NCBI GenBank assembly: GCA_030762935.1
Contig: CM060887.1
Span: forward strand, 8,052,501 to 8,116,500
Reading direction: 5' to 3'
Source: Hymenopus coronatus
Lineage: Eukaryota; Arthropoda; Insecta; Mantodea; Hymenopodidae
Length of the DNA: 64,000 nt
Shown piece after piece: positions 1-11,484 of this stretch. Every line of letters starts with the position of its first letter. The stretch's first letter is position 1. A program made the position numbers and the translations under genes. The notes under the pieces are model-generated. The model was not told the origin of the DNA. It did not search any database and was given only the letters and a program-made list of their open reading frames with translations.

Positions 1-79
1 CGGCGGCTTTTTCCTTGGCCTACCTTGGTTCCCTCCAAGACACTGACGCGTTTCCCGAGTTTTTGGATGCCCTCCACGA

Positions 80-422
80 TTTACATGTTACATGTTTTTT
101 GAGTTAACCGTTTCGGAGATAATCAGTGTTGTCGATTTCAATTTTAAGCTACTTAAACTTTTCTCAAACGGGAAGTCATCTTTTTTTCGACTCTCCTTTG
201 TTCTACGAGCTTTGTTTCTCGTTTGAATTTCAATTGTTTCACATAACAGCCGGCTTTTAAAGAATTTGAATATCGCTTTAGCCTAGCGCAGTTATTTCCC
301 TGATTACAAAGAAGCAAGTAATATGACCGATTCTGCATGATATAGATAAAAGAATAATCTTTTGTAAGAAAAGTTTGTTTGCGGAACAGCTAGAGAAAGC
401 TATGTGAATGGAACACATCAGG
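80..422 (+). mobile_element. Family A element, 3' part
   Basis: This is the distal third of a family A copy (structure described at 10640-11484). It runs from the block corresponding to 'gagttgaccgttt' to the terminal GTGAATGGAACACATCAG hairpin near 404-422. The 5' half is missing. The first 80 bases of the window show nothing I recognise. Confidence 0.75.
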
Positions 423-514
423 TTTTGGGGGAGGGGATTGGAAGGATGTCGTACATAATTTACTTCTTAGAAAAAGAAAAAAGAAAAAAAGAGATTTGAA
501 AATACTACATTGGG

Positions 515-762
515 AAAGAAGTGGTAGAAGACACGCCCCATTTAGCGAAGAAGAAAGGCTGTTTCAGGACGACAACGCACCAGCACATTCATCCGGAGTG
601 TGTCGCCGCCGAACTGCAGAATTGCTGCGGCTCACCCATATTCGCCCTACCTGCCCCCCTGCGATTCCTGCTTGTTCCCAAATGTGAAACTCGCGAAACT
701 AAATGTATATCAGTTGAGAAAAAGCATCGAGACAGCTCATGTTTCACAGAGTTGAGAATTTC
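515..762 (+). pseudogene. Decayed mariner transposase, C-terminal part
   Basis: Reading across frames gives PHLAKKK, then FQDDNAPAHSS around 565-597, then HPYSPYLPPCD and LFPNVKLAK around 635-700. These match the order of the mariner blocks HLAxKKVLFxQDNAPxH and HPPYSPDLAPxDxxLFPxLK, which carry the second and third acidic residues of the DD(34)D catalytic triad. Two frame changes separate the blocks and the third aspartate context is altered, so this is a dead copy. The N-terminal half and both terminal inverted repeats are not visible. Confidence 0.75.
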
Positions 763-789
763 TATGTTTGGACGAGTTAAATAATTTTA

Positions 790-1356
790 GGAACATTGGC
801 AGAAGTGTATTTCCGTAAATGGGTACTATGTTGAGAACTAAATAATTTGTATTTGAAAAAAAAAATATCTTAATCCCTAATACGGGATTGCCTCGTGTTT
901 CCTTTTTCCTTTTCTTACCCCGAACGAAATTTATTTAGTTATTTATGCAACGATCCTATAATGGCAATTACTAGATGCGAGTAAGAGGTAAGTTTCGACG
1001 CGAGCGAAGTGACCCGCGTGAGTATTCTAATAATTACATTATATTCGAGTTCCATACATACTTTTTTACGACATGTAGATATACAGTAAATATTTAATAT
1101 TTAGATATCCTACACACGAAAGATGTACTCCGCCGACCGCTGTGTGTGTTGTACGCTGGCGTCGATAACAAATGAAATTCGATTCACGGTGACAGTTGAT
1201 TTGCAAGATGGGTAATGAGGTATTTTGGCCTAGTGATAATGATATAACAGAGGAGGCGAATAATGTTGTTAAGTTTATTTTCTCAGAAATAATATTAATA
1301 AAAAAAATCTACGAAAAGTTACAAGATAAATTCATGGCATGGGAATAACAAAAAAA
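790..1356. other. Unassigned AT-rich stretch
   Basis: I see no coding frame or repeat family that I recognise here. Confidence 0.4.
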
Positions 1357-2234
1357 TCTGATGTGTTCCATTCACATGACTTTCTCTATATCCCTGCAAC
1401 AAATTATTCTTAAAAAGCTTATACTTCTATTTACTTTATGCTAATCAGAAAAAATGAGCAGAAATAGTCTTATTACTTGCTACCTTGTAAGTAGAAGCGA
1501 AATAAGGGAGTACCATAGGTTAAAGTGATAGTCAAAAGCTGGTTGCTATGTCAATGAAGTTCCTTTGTTTATATGGATAGGAGTTGACAAGTTCCTGTAT
1601 GAGAAAAGTATAAGTTTTTCATAGCAGAAACCAAAAATAAGGAATGTCTCAAAGACGACGAACTTACGAAAATATGTATATAACATAAATTGTGTGTTTT
1701 AACGTGCTCTACATTTTTTGTGTAGTAAGTTTTTGTCCATCTCTTACGGTTTAGCTATTATTCAAAATTCAGTAAAATTCATCCAGAATAAGCTACTCTT
1801 CAGAGGCTATTCCCAGAAAATTCAAGATATACATTTTATTTGTTAGGTAAATATCTTTAATATACGAAATTCTAATCAAAATCGTTAGAGCCATTTTTGA
1901 GAAAATAAAAAATTTCGAAAAAAGTTCCATGTAAAGGGTAGTTGGGGGTGGGGGGATTTTTCTCAAAATCTTCGTGTCGCATCCCTGGAAGATACTAAAC
2001 TTAAATACTAAGTTTGGTATTTTACCGACTTTTCGTTTTTGAGTTATCGTGTTCTCTCTCTCTCTCTCACACACACACGCACGCACACACGCGGACCGTT
2101 TTGTGAAAATGCTTTTGTTTTTTTATTTTGGGGACCCTAAAACATATATTTCCGGTGAAATCTCGGTATCGAATTTTTAGGTGGAGTGCAATATCTTCTC
2201 TATACACTATGTACATAGTGCGTATAGAGAAAGT
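1357..2234 (-). mobile_element. Family A element, near full length
   Basis: On the plus strand it opens with TCTGATGTGTTCCATTCACA after an A-run and ends with GTATAGAGAAAGT before another A-run, so the element lies on the minus strand. The 5' hairpin (CACTATGTACATAGTG) is at about 2205-2220. A CA-rich tract at 2066-2094 is the expanded internal GT stretch of the family. Confidence 0.85.
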
Positions 2235-3250
2235 AAAAATGTAACTTCGTTCTCGGAAAATGTCCTCATAGTTTACTGTGAAGAAATGTCAACAACAATG
2301 AAATACCCAAACTGACCTTGGTTGGAAGTAGAGCTAGCGCGCATGCCCTGGGTTATTGATTTCCTCGTCTGTGTGATGCCAATGCCATGACTTGCTTTGC
2401 TTACGTAATATTTTGAGTTTAGATTCGGGAAATAGGTATATAATTCTTATGTATAACTAAATATTCTTGGAGGTTATTGTACGCGGAAGATGTTTCTGTA
2501 ATTTTATGCAGATTAGCAGGCATTAGTAGGCGTGACAATTTATATTGAAATGAAAATCTGTACCGAAATGATCTTCATTTCGATATAGATTTTTAACAGT
2601 AAATGAACACTTTTCAGTATATGAATACAAAAGTATAGTTTGGACCAGAGTGGACGTAACCTTGTATCGCTTGAGGAGAAAATAATGAATTGTGTTAGCT
2701 TAAAGGAATAAAGCCTGATGCTATAATGTCTGTCGATATGTTTATCGTAAGACACTTTACTGTATTTCCTGTTGGATTTGTTTCAGCTGAACGGCGGCCT
2801 AAACTATGTTTCAATGTCGAACGTCATTAGTGTGTACCGCCCATGTGTGGGGTATTTCGGGGGGTTCTGTCTCTCCTACATTGATGGGACGTATGCCATT
2901 GAAAACAAACATTGGTTCGGCAGCAGGAGTGAGTGGGAACTTTGCCAATTGCACTGGCTTCTTTGATGCAATATTTATATTTAGAAATTGAATTATATCA
3001 CTGAAATGTTTAAACAATTTGTTGAGGCACAACTGGCGAGCAGTAACATTTCTGTATACCGCTAACGATGTGTTATGTTGTTTTGAACAAATTTCAGTTT
3101 TGGATCTAGTCAATTGCTAGTGGAACTCACAGGGGATGATGTCAAAGATGTAAACTCTGCTTGAGCTGATTTTAAGTCACTAAGGAGAATTACAGTAATA
3201 GCTCGATTATAGAGTTTTGCTAATCAGGCAACTGCGGTGCGTTCCCATCC
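2235..3250. other. Unassigned stretch with a GC-richer island
   Basis: No known family is recognised. Positions 2772-3113 are less AT-rich than the surroundings and stay open in several frames on both strands. The minus frame has a proline-rich run (VGETEPPEIPHTWAVH). I cannot assign it. It could be a worn transposon or viral relic, or chance. Confidence 0.3.
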
Positions 3251-3317
3251 ACGTTTCCATTCACTTAACTTTATTTACATCCGTGCAACAAATTGTTCTT
3301 AAAAATATGATTTATTT

Positions 3318-3925
3318 CTCCACGCGTACTATGTACATAGTGGATAGATAAGGCATTCCACCCAAAAATTCGATGTTCGAGATTTCACTGGGAATATATG
3401 TTTTGGATCCCCCTGAATAAAAAAAAACATTTTTAGAAAAAGGTCCGTGTGTGTCTGTGGACAGCATAGTTGAAAAACGAAAGGACCGTTAAATACCAAA
3501 CTTGGTATTTAAGTTTATATCTTCCAAGAATGCGGCACGAAGATTTTCAAGAAAATCCCTCCACCTGCAACTACCCTTTACATGGAACATTTTGATTTTT
3601 CTCAAAAATGGCTCAAACGATTTTGATTAAAATGCCTTATGCTTAAGATATTTGTATGACAAACGAAATGTATAACTTGAATTTTCAGGGAACAGCCTCT
3701 GAAGATGTCATTCTGGAAGACGTTTGTATAACTGGCAAACCGTAAGAGAAATAGAAAAACTTACTACACAAAAAATGTAGATCTCATTAAAACACACAAT
3801 TTGTGTCATATACTTTTTTTTGTAGAGTTAACTGTTTTCGAAATATTCCGGATTACTGGTTTCAATTTTAGCCACTTAAACTGTTTTCAAACGGGAAGAC
3901 ATCTTTCTTCTCGTTTCTTTTAAGC
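3318..3925 (+). mobile_element. Family A element, truncated
   Basis: It starts in the 5' hairpin (CGTACTATGTACATAGTG at about 3332). The usual internal blocks follow, up to about 3925, where the sequence switches to the opposite orientation. A short minus-oriented family A end (3255-3317) abuts its left side. Confidence 0.7.
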
Positions 3926-4790
3926 AAAAACCTTATTACTTACTTTCTTGTAAGTAGAAGGGAATACACTAGGCTAAACCGATAGTAAAATATTTTAAAA
4001 GCTGATTGCTTATGAAACAATTGAAATTCGGTTCTCTTTGCATGCTAGGAGCAAAACAAAAGAGAACCGTTACAAAAGAGTTACCGTTTTAGAAACGATT
4101 AAATGGTTTAAAATTGAACCAATAACAAGGTATATCTTGGAATTGGTTACTGAAAAAAGTCTATATGAATGTGTTTTAAATAGATCCACATTTTTTATGT
4201 AGTAAGGTTTTGTCTACCTTTTTAGCAATTATGCAAAATTCATCCTGAATGAAGATATCTTAAGAGCATATTCCCAGAAAATTCAAGGTGTACATTTCGG
4301 TTGTTATAAAATACCTATCTTAAACATATGGTATTTTAAATTCAAACTGATTTTTACTTATAGATGTTCCTTAATTACGGCAGTTCTTGACATCCCATTC
4401 TATATTAAGCGTGAAAGACCACTTAATTTTGCTCAAATACCTCTTTGTCAGGCTTGAGAGTCTTTTACATGCTGTAAATCTATATGACACGGACCAACAG
4501 CTTACTTCCGTTCCGAAGGAGGCCAGCATAGGATAATCCATCGCACCCCGCCGGAGATGAGACCGCGACCTTGGGAACCAGATGTTACACCTAGACCACG
4601 GATGACGGCTATGGTATTTTAATGAAAATGTTGTAGTTGGGGGTGGGGTAATTTTCTTGAAAAACTTCGTGTGGCATCCTACGTAGATGCTAAGCTTAAA
4701 TATGAAGTTTGGTATTTAATCGAGTTTTTGTTTTTGAGTTATCAGACTCACACTCACAACCCTTTTCTAAAACGGCTTTTTTACTTTCTG
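3926..4790 (-). mobile_element. Family A element interrupted by a SINE
   Basis: The minus-oriented internal blocks run from about 3926 to 4335. They resume at about 4616 ('gtagttgggggtgggg', then the 'cttcgtgt-gcatcc' block). The insert is a type B SINE at 4380-4612. Confidence 0.65.
4380..4612 (-). mobile_element. SINE type B, minus strand
   Basis: Read on the minus strand, it begins with a tRNA-like head (a B-box-like segment around 4560-4590). It ends with the 'gagcaaaattaagtggtctttcac' block, which the plus-strand copies at 42660-42925 and 51552-51790 also carry. It interrupts a family A copy, so it is younger than that copy. Confidence 0.65.
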
Positions 4791-5808
4791 TATTCCACCC
4801 AAAAATTCCTTACCAAGATTTCACCGGAAATACATGTTTTGAGACTCCATCCTCTGTGTGTGGAGGGAGGGCAGCCTAGCTCAAAAACGAAAAGTCCGTT
4901 GAAATTCAGTATCTTCCAAGGAAGCGACACGAAGAAAACCCCCTAAGTACCCTTTGCATTGAAGAAATTTCGAACATTTTGATTTTCTGAAAAAATGGCT
5001 GTAACGAATTTGATTAAAAGCTCTTATATTAAAGATATTTACACGACACACAAAAGGTATATCTTGAATTTTTTGGGAATAGCATCTGAAGACATGTTTA
5101 TTCTGTGCGAATTTTGCGGGATTTTTAATTACTGGTAAACGTAAGAGATAGACAAACATTTACTTAACAAAAATGTTAAGCTAAAACGCACAATTTGTGT
5201 TCCATTTTTTTTTTTTTTTCATGGAGTTGACCGTTGTTGAAATATTCCTTGTTATTGGCTTCAGTTTTAAAATACTTCTACGGAAACTTCTCGAGTCTTG
5301 GCCACGCAATAAACAATAAATAAATAAATAAAAAGTAAAATAAAAAAAAATAAAAACAGTTCCATAGGAACCGCAGTTTAGAACATTTGACTGTCGGTTT
5401 AGCCTAGAGTATTCCCTTATTTCCGTTCTACTTGTAAGGAACTAAGTAATGCGATGATTTGTGCTAAATTCTCGATTAGCATGTAAATAGAATAATAAAC
5501 TTATTAACAGTACTTTGTTACAAAGATGTAGAGCCCGTCTGGGGGTAGCGTGTCTGCCTCACATTCAAAAGGTCGTGAGTTCGAATCTCGCTTAGGGTGA
5601 GTTACCCGGGTAAGGGTTTTTTCGGGGTTTTCCCTTATCCTGAGAAGACGAATGATGAGTAACTTTAAGCTCCATGGACCACGAGATCATTTAAGCATCA
5701 TTTCACCAATTTCATTCATCGTCCGATATGACCAACCAGGTTAAAGGACTTTAAACTACAAGGGGGAAAAAAAAAGATGTAGAGACAACCATGTAAATGG
5801 AGCACATC
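4790..5808 (+). mobile_element. Family A element split by a SINE
   Basis: The plus-oriented element begins near TATTCCACCCAAAAATTC and reaches the 3' end at ATGGAGCACATCATA (about 5795-5808). It is split at 5534-5772 by a type A SINE. Its own sequence AAAGATGTAGAG appears on both sides of the insert. Confidence 0.75.
5534..5772 (+). mobile_element. SINE type A with 12-bp target site duplication
   Basis: A tRNA-like head has an A-box-like segment (GTAGCGTGTCTGCCT) and a B-box (GAGTTCGAATCTCG). A body with the 'ttttcggggttttcccttatcctgag' block follows, then an A-rich end. The 12-bp direct repeat AAAGATGTAGAG at 5522-5533 and 5773-5784 is a clear target site duplication. That implies LINE-driven retroposition into an existing family A copy. 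Confidence 0.85.
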
Positions 5809-5814
5809 ATATTT

Positions 5815-5934
5815 TTTCAGGGGACCCCAAAACGTTTATTTCAAGTGGAATCTCAATATCGAATTGTTGGGTGTAGTGCAATACCGTCTGTATCTTTGTA
5901 TTATGTATTAAGTAGAGAAAGTAAAGAAGGCGTA
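5815..5934 (-). mobile_element. Family A 5' end fragment
   Basis: Only the first ~120 bp of the element (minus orientation) are present, ending at TAGAGAAAGTAAAG. Confidence 0.65.
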
Positions 5935-6247
5935 GTCCCGGACACAACCGATGTGGGGTCTGAAAGTTGCTCTGTCCTCGTTAAGCACAAGGAAGATCAG
6001 TCTGAATGGTGTTGCTCCCAGGAGAGTTGGGGGACATTCCAGTTGTAAGTAAAGGAGAATGACACGCGCACAGCGTGGAGACCGCCGTAATGACAGCAGC
6101 AGGGAAGTACATGGTATTTATAGATCACAGGCCTTCTTCCAAACCGTGTTTACAGGATTGCGGCGTTTTTCGTCATGGATGTACAATCTGCGATGCCTTT
6201 GCTCTTCTAGGACTGGCTTCAAAAACCTGACTCAGTTGGTATTTGTA
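5935..6247. other. Unassigned stretch
   Basis: Less AT-rich than its flanks, with short open frames on the plus strand (for example 6059-6346). No recognisable domain or splice architecture. Confidence 0.3.
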
Positions 6248-7372
6248 TACTGCATTCAACCCAAAAATTCGATAACAAATTTCACCGGAAATAAAATTCA
6301 AAATACCGTATGTTCAATTCACATCACTTTCTCTATATCTCTGTAACACATTAGTGTTGATAAGCTTATTCTTCTAACTACTTCATGCTAATCGAGATAA
6401 ACATTAGCAGAAACGGTCTTATTACTTAGTTCCTTATAAATCGAAGGGAAATAAGGGAACACACTAGGCTAAACCGACAGTCAAATGTTTTAAAATGTGG
6501 TTGCTATGGGATTGAAATCTGTTTCTTAGCGTGGTCAGAATTTGAGAAGTTCCCGTATGAGAAACAATAACAAGGAAAACGGTCATCTCCACGAAAAAAA
6601 AAAACAAAAAAAAAAAAACATATGACATAAATCGTGTGTTTTAATGGGATCTTCATTTTTGTTGTAATTTTTTCCTATCTCTTACGCTTTACTAGTTATT
6701 CAAAATTCAGAAGAATATATAGGTAGAGAACGAACAATTCTTCAGAATCTATTCCCAGAAATTCAAAATATATATTTTATTTGTCGTGTAAATATCTATC
6801 ATATACGGTATTTTAATCAAAATCGTTAGAGATATTTTTGAGAAAAACAAACTTTTCAAAAAGTAATCCATATAAAGGGTAGTTTGGGACGGGGTGATTT
6901 TTTTTTTAAATCTTCTTGTCGCGTCCTTGGAAGAAAATTAGCTTAAATACCAAGTTTGGAATTTAACGGGCTTTTAGTTTTTGAGCTATGCTGTCCACAT
7001 ACACATATACACGCGCGCACACACACAGACGTTTTTCTAAAAAGGCTTTTTTTGTTTCAGGGGGTCACAAAACATGCATTTCCGGTGAAATCTCGGTATC
7101 GAATTTTTGGGTGAAATACAATACCTTCTCTATACACTATGGACATAGTACGTATAGAGAAAGTAAAAAAGAAGGCATTTTTAGAAAAAAGTTCTGTGTT
7201 CGTCTGTCTGCGTGTATATCTGTGAACAGCATAGTTCAAAAACGAAAAGTAGGTTAGATTCCAAAATCGGTACTTGGGTTCATTATTCTTCAAGAATGTG
7301 ACACGAAGATTTACAAGAAAATCCCTCACCCAAACAGTCTTTTTTTGTTTTCTCAAAACATGGCCCTAACGA
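6248..7372. mobile_element. Nested family A elements
   Basis: A plus-oriented copy supplies its 5' segment (about 6248-6303) and later its body (about 7170-7372). Between them lies a complete minus-oriented copy (about 6309-7164) ending in GTATAGAGAAAGT. The outer copy is broken near the A-tract just before its 'gcatttttagaaaaagg' block. The outer copy's 3' half is missing. Confidence 0.65.
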
Positions 7373-7571
7373 ATCACTTCTGTAGGCATACAGACGTTTT
7401 CAGTCGTCAGCTGCATAAAAAGTAACCGTGAAAATAAACTGTGCTCAACATCAGCTTTGGGCACAGCTTACAAAGGAATGCCTCTTCAGGTACATATTAC
7501 GTTGGTTGCGAATGCTATATTCCTTACTGTCAGTGAGGAAGGCGAAGCATCCAGCCAGAGCAAACATATCC

Positions 7572-8502
7572 TCTGATGTGTTCCATTCACATGACTTTCT
7601 CTACATATCTGCAACAAACTATTGTTAAAAAGATTATACTACTATTTACTTCCTGCTAATCGAGAAAAAAATAGCGAAATAATCTTATTACTTGCTTCCT
7701 TGTAAGTAGAAGCGAAATATGGGAGTACCATAGGTTAAAGTGACAGTCAAAAGCTGGTTGCTATGTGACTGAAGTTCCTTTGTATGGACACGAGTTCACA
7801 TATTCCTGTATGAGAAAAGTATGCTGTTTTAAAGCTGAAACCAAACTGCACGAAAACAATTTATATAACATAAATCAAATCAAAAAAATCTACTCCTTTG
7901 TATGGACACGAGTTCACATATTCCTGTATGAGAAAAGTATGCTGTTTTAAAGCTGAAACCAAACTGCACGAAAACAATTTATATAATATAAATCAAATCA
8001 AAAAAATCTACAGTTTTTGTGTAGTAAGTTTTTGTCCATCTCTTACGGTTTAGCAGTTATGCAAAATTCCGTAACATTCATCCAGAATAAAGTAGTCTTC
8101 AGAGGCTATTCCCAGAAAATTCAAAATATACATTTTATTTTTCAGGTAAATATCTTTAATATACGATATTTTAATGAAGATCGTTAGAGCTATTTTTAAG
8201 AAAATAAAAAAATTCAGAAAAACTTCCACATAAAGGGTAGTTTGGGGCGGGGGGATTTTTCTCAAAATGTTGGTGCCGCATCCCTGTAAGATACTAAGAT
8301 ACTAAACTTAAGTACCAAATACTTTTGTATTTTACCGAGTTATCGTCTTCACAGACACACACACACGTACCTTTTTCTGAATTTTTTTTTTGATACAGGG
8401 GACCCTAAAACGTATATTTCCGGTGAAATCTCGGTATCGAATTTTTGGGTGTATTACAATACCTTCTCTATACATTATGTACATAGTACGTGTAGAGAAA
8501 GT
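7572..8502 (-). mobile_element. Family A element with an internal tandem duplication
   Basis: It runs from TCTGATGTGTTCCATTCACA at 7572 to GTGTAGAGAAAGT at 8502, on the minus strand. It is longer than its relatives because 119 bp are duplicated inside it (7776-8011). The 200 bases before it (7373-7571) are unassigned. Confidence 0.85.
7776..8011. repeat. 119-bp tandem duplication, two nearly identical units
   Basis: The segment beginning CCTTTGTATGGACACGAG occurs at 7777 and again at 7896, an exact 119-bp offset. By eye I see only about one substitution between units (ataacata versus ataatata), so the duplication is recent compared with the host element. Confidence 0.9.
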
Positions 8503-8514
8503 AAAAAAAAAGGT

Positions 8515-9259
8515 AGTTTAAGAAAAAGATCCGTGTGTGCGTGCGTGTGTGTGTGCATATCTCAAAAACTAAAAGACCGTTTAATACCAAACTTGGTATT
8601 TAAGTTTGTTAACCTCCAAGGATGCAACACGAAGATTTTCAAGAAAATCTCCCCACCCAAACTACTCTTTACATTGAACAGTTTTTTAATTCTTTTATTT
8701 TCTGATAAAGGCTCTAACGATTTGAATTAAAATACGTATACTAAAACTATTTATAAAGCAAATAAAATTTATGTTTTGTATTTTCTGCGAATAGCTTCTG
8801 AAGATGTGTTCATTCTTTCTGAATTGTCTATAACTGACAAACTATAAGAGAGACCAAAACTTAATATACAAAAAGCGTAGAATTCTCAAAAATATACAAC
8901 TTATGTCATTTACAACTTTGTTGTAGAGTTGACCGTTTCCGAGATATCCCTTCTTATCAGTTTCACTTTTAAACTAGGTATTTTCTCAGACGGGTCACCT
9001 TTCGTTTCATCTCTCTGTGTCTCTGGAAATGGAAAGAGAACCGAACTTCAATTGTTCACATACGACCAGCTTTTAAAAGTTGACTATCGTTTTAGCCTAG
9101 TGTACTTCCTTATTTCCGTTCTACTTACAAGGAAGCGAGAAATAAGACCATTTCTGCTAATGTTTATCTCATTTAGCATGATGCAGATAAAGGAATATTT
9201 TGTAAGAATAGTTTGTTTGCAGAACAGTAGAGAAAATAATGTGAATGGAATACATCAGA
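8515..9259 (+). mobile_element. Family A element lacking its first ~120 bp
   Basis: It begins directly after the minus copy at 7572-8502, in the 'agaaaaagatccgtgtg' block, and ends at ATACATCAGA (9259). The arrangement matches the right-hand half of a nested pair whose left-hand 5' piece has been lost. Confidence 0.75.
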
Positions 9260-9439
9260 TTTTTCCTTCAGGAGTTCTTCCTATATATTTTTGTTTCTTT
9301 TCTGTTTTCTCGTACTGTTTGTAATTTCATTTATGTTTAAAACTTTTAATACTTCCCTAGTTATAATAACACTCAATATTACATTATCCAATGAAAAATA
9401 GATTATGCTACACAGGTGGTCACTCAAAGCCTGCTAGAT

Positions 9440-9985
9440 TTCAGAGGGCTATTGCCAGAATGTTTAAGATACAGTACTTTAATCAAAATCGTTAAGACAT
9501 TTTTGAGAAAATCAAATGCTTTCTAAAAATGTTTTTTGAGTTGTGACTTCAAAACATACGTTCATGGTTATACACAGATATCTATTTTTAGTGGAATGCA
9601 GTATCTACTCTACCCACTATACACATTTCAAAGAAAGTAAAAGTGTGGTGGTCATCGTTAAAGTACACAAATTATTTCAAATACATTTTACTTTCTGTAG
9701 TACGTATGCACAATATACCTAGTAGGTAGTGAAGATATTGTATTCCACCCAAAAGTTCGATATCGAGATTTCATTGGATATAAATGTTTTAAGATGCCCT
9801 TAATGAAAACATTTTTAGGAAAAGGTGTGTTAGTATGCGCGTGTGTGTCTGTAACAACATAACTCAACATCAAAAATACGCTAAATACCAAACTTAAGTT
9901 CAGATCTTTCAAGGATGCGACACGAATATTAAAAAAAAAAAAAAAAAAAAAAAAATTCAAACCCGAACTACCCTTTACATAGAAC
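9440..9985. mobile_element. Two family A fragments
   Basis: A worn minus-oriented fragment (about 9440-9650, ending AAAGAAAGTAAAAG) is followed by a plus-oriented copy starting ACTTTCTGTAG at 9690. The latter runs to an A-run of about 25 bases at 9930-9955 and stops shortly after 'ccctttacatagaacg'. Confidence 0.6.
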
Positions 9986-10639
9986 GTTTTTGGAAATGTG
10001 AGACGGTAATTCTTGACGTCGCTGCGAAATAATAGTGTTTGTCTTGATATCAAAGATCTATAGGCAATCCCCAATACTTTAATTATCTTAATTACATGTT
10101 TATGCAAGTGACTACTGTATTTATGTAATAAATTGTGACGCTAGCTATGTTAACTTTGTGCCAAGGCAAAGCTGCGAAACTACATGGTAAAGTATTACAA
10201 AAGGCACCTCCTATTGTACGTGAAAAGCTTGAAAATTTGCAGGACATCAGAGGTATAAGTGCGAACTTGGGAAAAGTCCGAAACAAGCAGGGTATTTTTC
10301 ATTGTATTCATCTGTCACATGGATTTAGCGCAATGAAACCACGAGATATGATGACACTTCTGGCGCTCAGTGTGAGCTAACCATCATTAAGGAAGACGCC
10401 TTGCCCTCTGGCCTATTTAAAGTGTCACACGGTCTTTCCAGCCGTTCAGAGGCATACTCCACGCTACTCGGCGTAAGAAAATGCGCTAGAAACTTGCGAG
10501 ACAAGACAGTGTTAATATGTAACTACAGTGAAATCAGTAATACTTGTCTACATAAGAGATAAATGCATACTGTTTGTCAAGATGACCGGCGTAAATAATT
10601 GATGTTTCATCGCAGAATATAAACATCAAGAGTATTTTT
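9986..10639. other. Unassigned stretch
   Basis: An 81-codon plus frame (10135-10380) is open but matches nothing I know and has no splice context. Treated as noncoding. Confidence 0.3.
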
Positions 10640-11484
10640 ACTTTCTCTACACGTACAATGTACATGGTGTATAGAGAAGGTATTGCACTTCACCAAAAAA
10701 TTCCATACCGTGAGTTCACCGGAAATATATGTTTTAGGGTCCCCTGTATCCAAAAAAAGCATTTTCATAAAAAAATCCTTGTGTGTGTCTGTGAACACGA
10801 TAATTCAAAAACGAAAAGTCGGTAAAATACCAAACTTGGTATTTAAATTTAGTATCTTCTGGGGATGCGACAGGAAGATTTTGAGAAAAATCCCCCCACC
10901 CCAAACTACCCTTTACATGGACCTTTTTTTCGAAAATATTGATTTTTTTAAAATGCCTCTAACGATTTTGATTAAAATATCGTATATTAAAGATATTTAC
11001 CTGACAAAAAAAAAGTATATCTTGAATTTTCTGAGAATAGCCTCTGAAGACTACTTTATCTTGGATGAAATTTACGTAATTTTGAAAAACTGCTAAACCG
11101 TAAGACTTAGATAAAAACTTACTATACAAAAAACGTAGAGCACGTTAAAACACAACATTTATGTTATATACATTTTTTTCGTGAAGTTGATCGGTTTTTA
11201 GATATTCCTTGTTTTTGGTTTTAGTTATGAAAAACTTACTTTTCTCAGAGGAATTTGTCACCTTCTGTCCATACAAACAAAGGAACTTCAGTCACATAGC
11301 AACCAGCTTTTGACTATCCCTTTAACCTATGGTACTCCCTTATTTCTACGTACAAGAAAGCAAGTAATAAGTCTATTTCTGCTGATTTTTTCTCGATTAG
11401 CATACATTAAATAGAGGCATAAGCGTTTTAACAATAATCTGTTGCGCAGATGTAGAGAAAATCGTGTGAATGGAACACATCAGA
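10640..11484 (+). mobile_element. Family A element, reference full-length copy (845 bp)
   Basis: The 5' end is TTTTT then ACTTTCTCTACACG, followed by an imperfect hairpin centred on GTAC (GTACAATGTACATGGTGTA). Next come 'caccaaaaaattcc', 'ccctgtatccaaaaaaagca', a GT-rich stretch, 'aactcaaaaacgaaaagtcgg'-type blocks and 'gggatgcgacaggaagat'. The 3' end is GTAGAGAAA, then GTGTGAATGGAACACATCAGA and T6. The 3' GTAGAGAAA is the inverse of the 5' TTTCTCTAC but lies about 25 bp inside the end, and the outer segment can form an ATGTG/CACAT hairpin. A 137-codon frame is open at 10683-11096; I do not think it is a gene. There is no target site duplication beyond the T-tracts. Confidence 0.9.

Noticed and set aside
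8490..8520. Back-to-back minus/plus family A copies as a special palindromic dimer subfamily
   Set aside because: The 35.4-37.0 kb locus shows that the same junction arises when one copy inserts into the A-tract of another; no separate dimer is needed.
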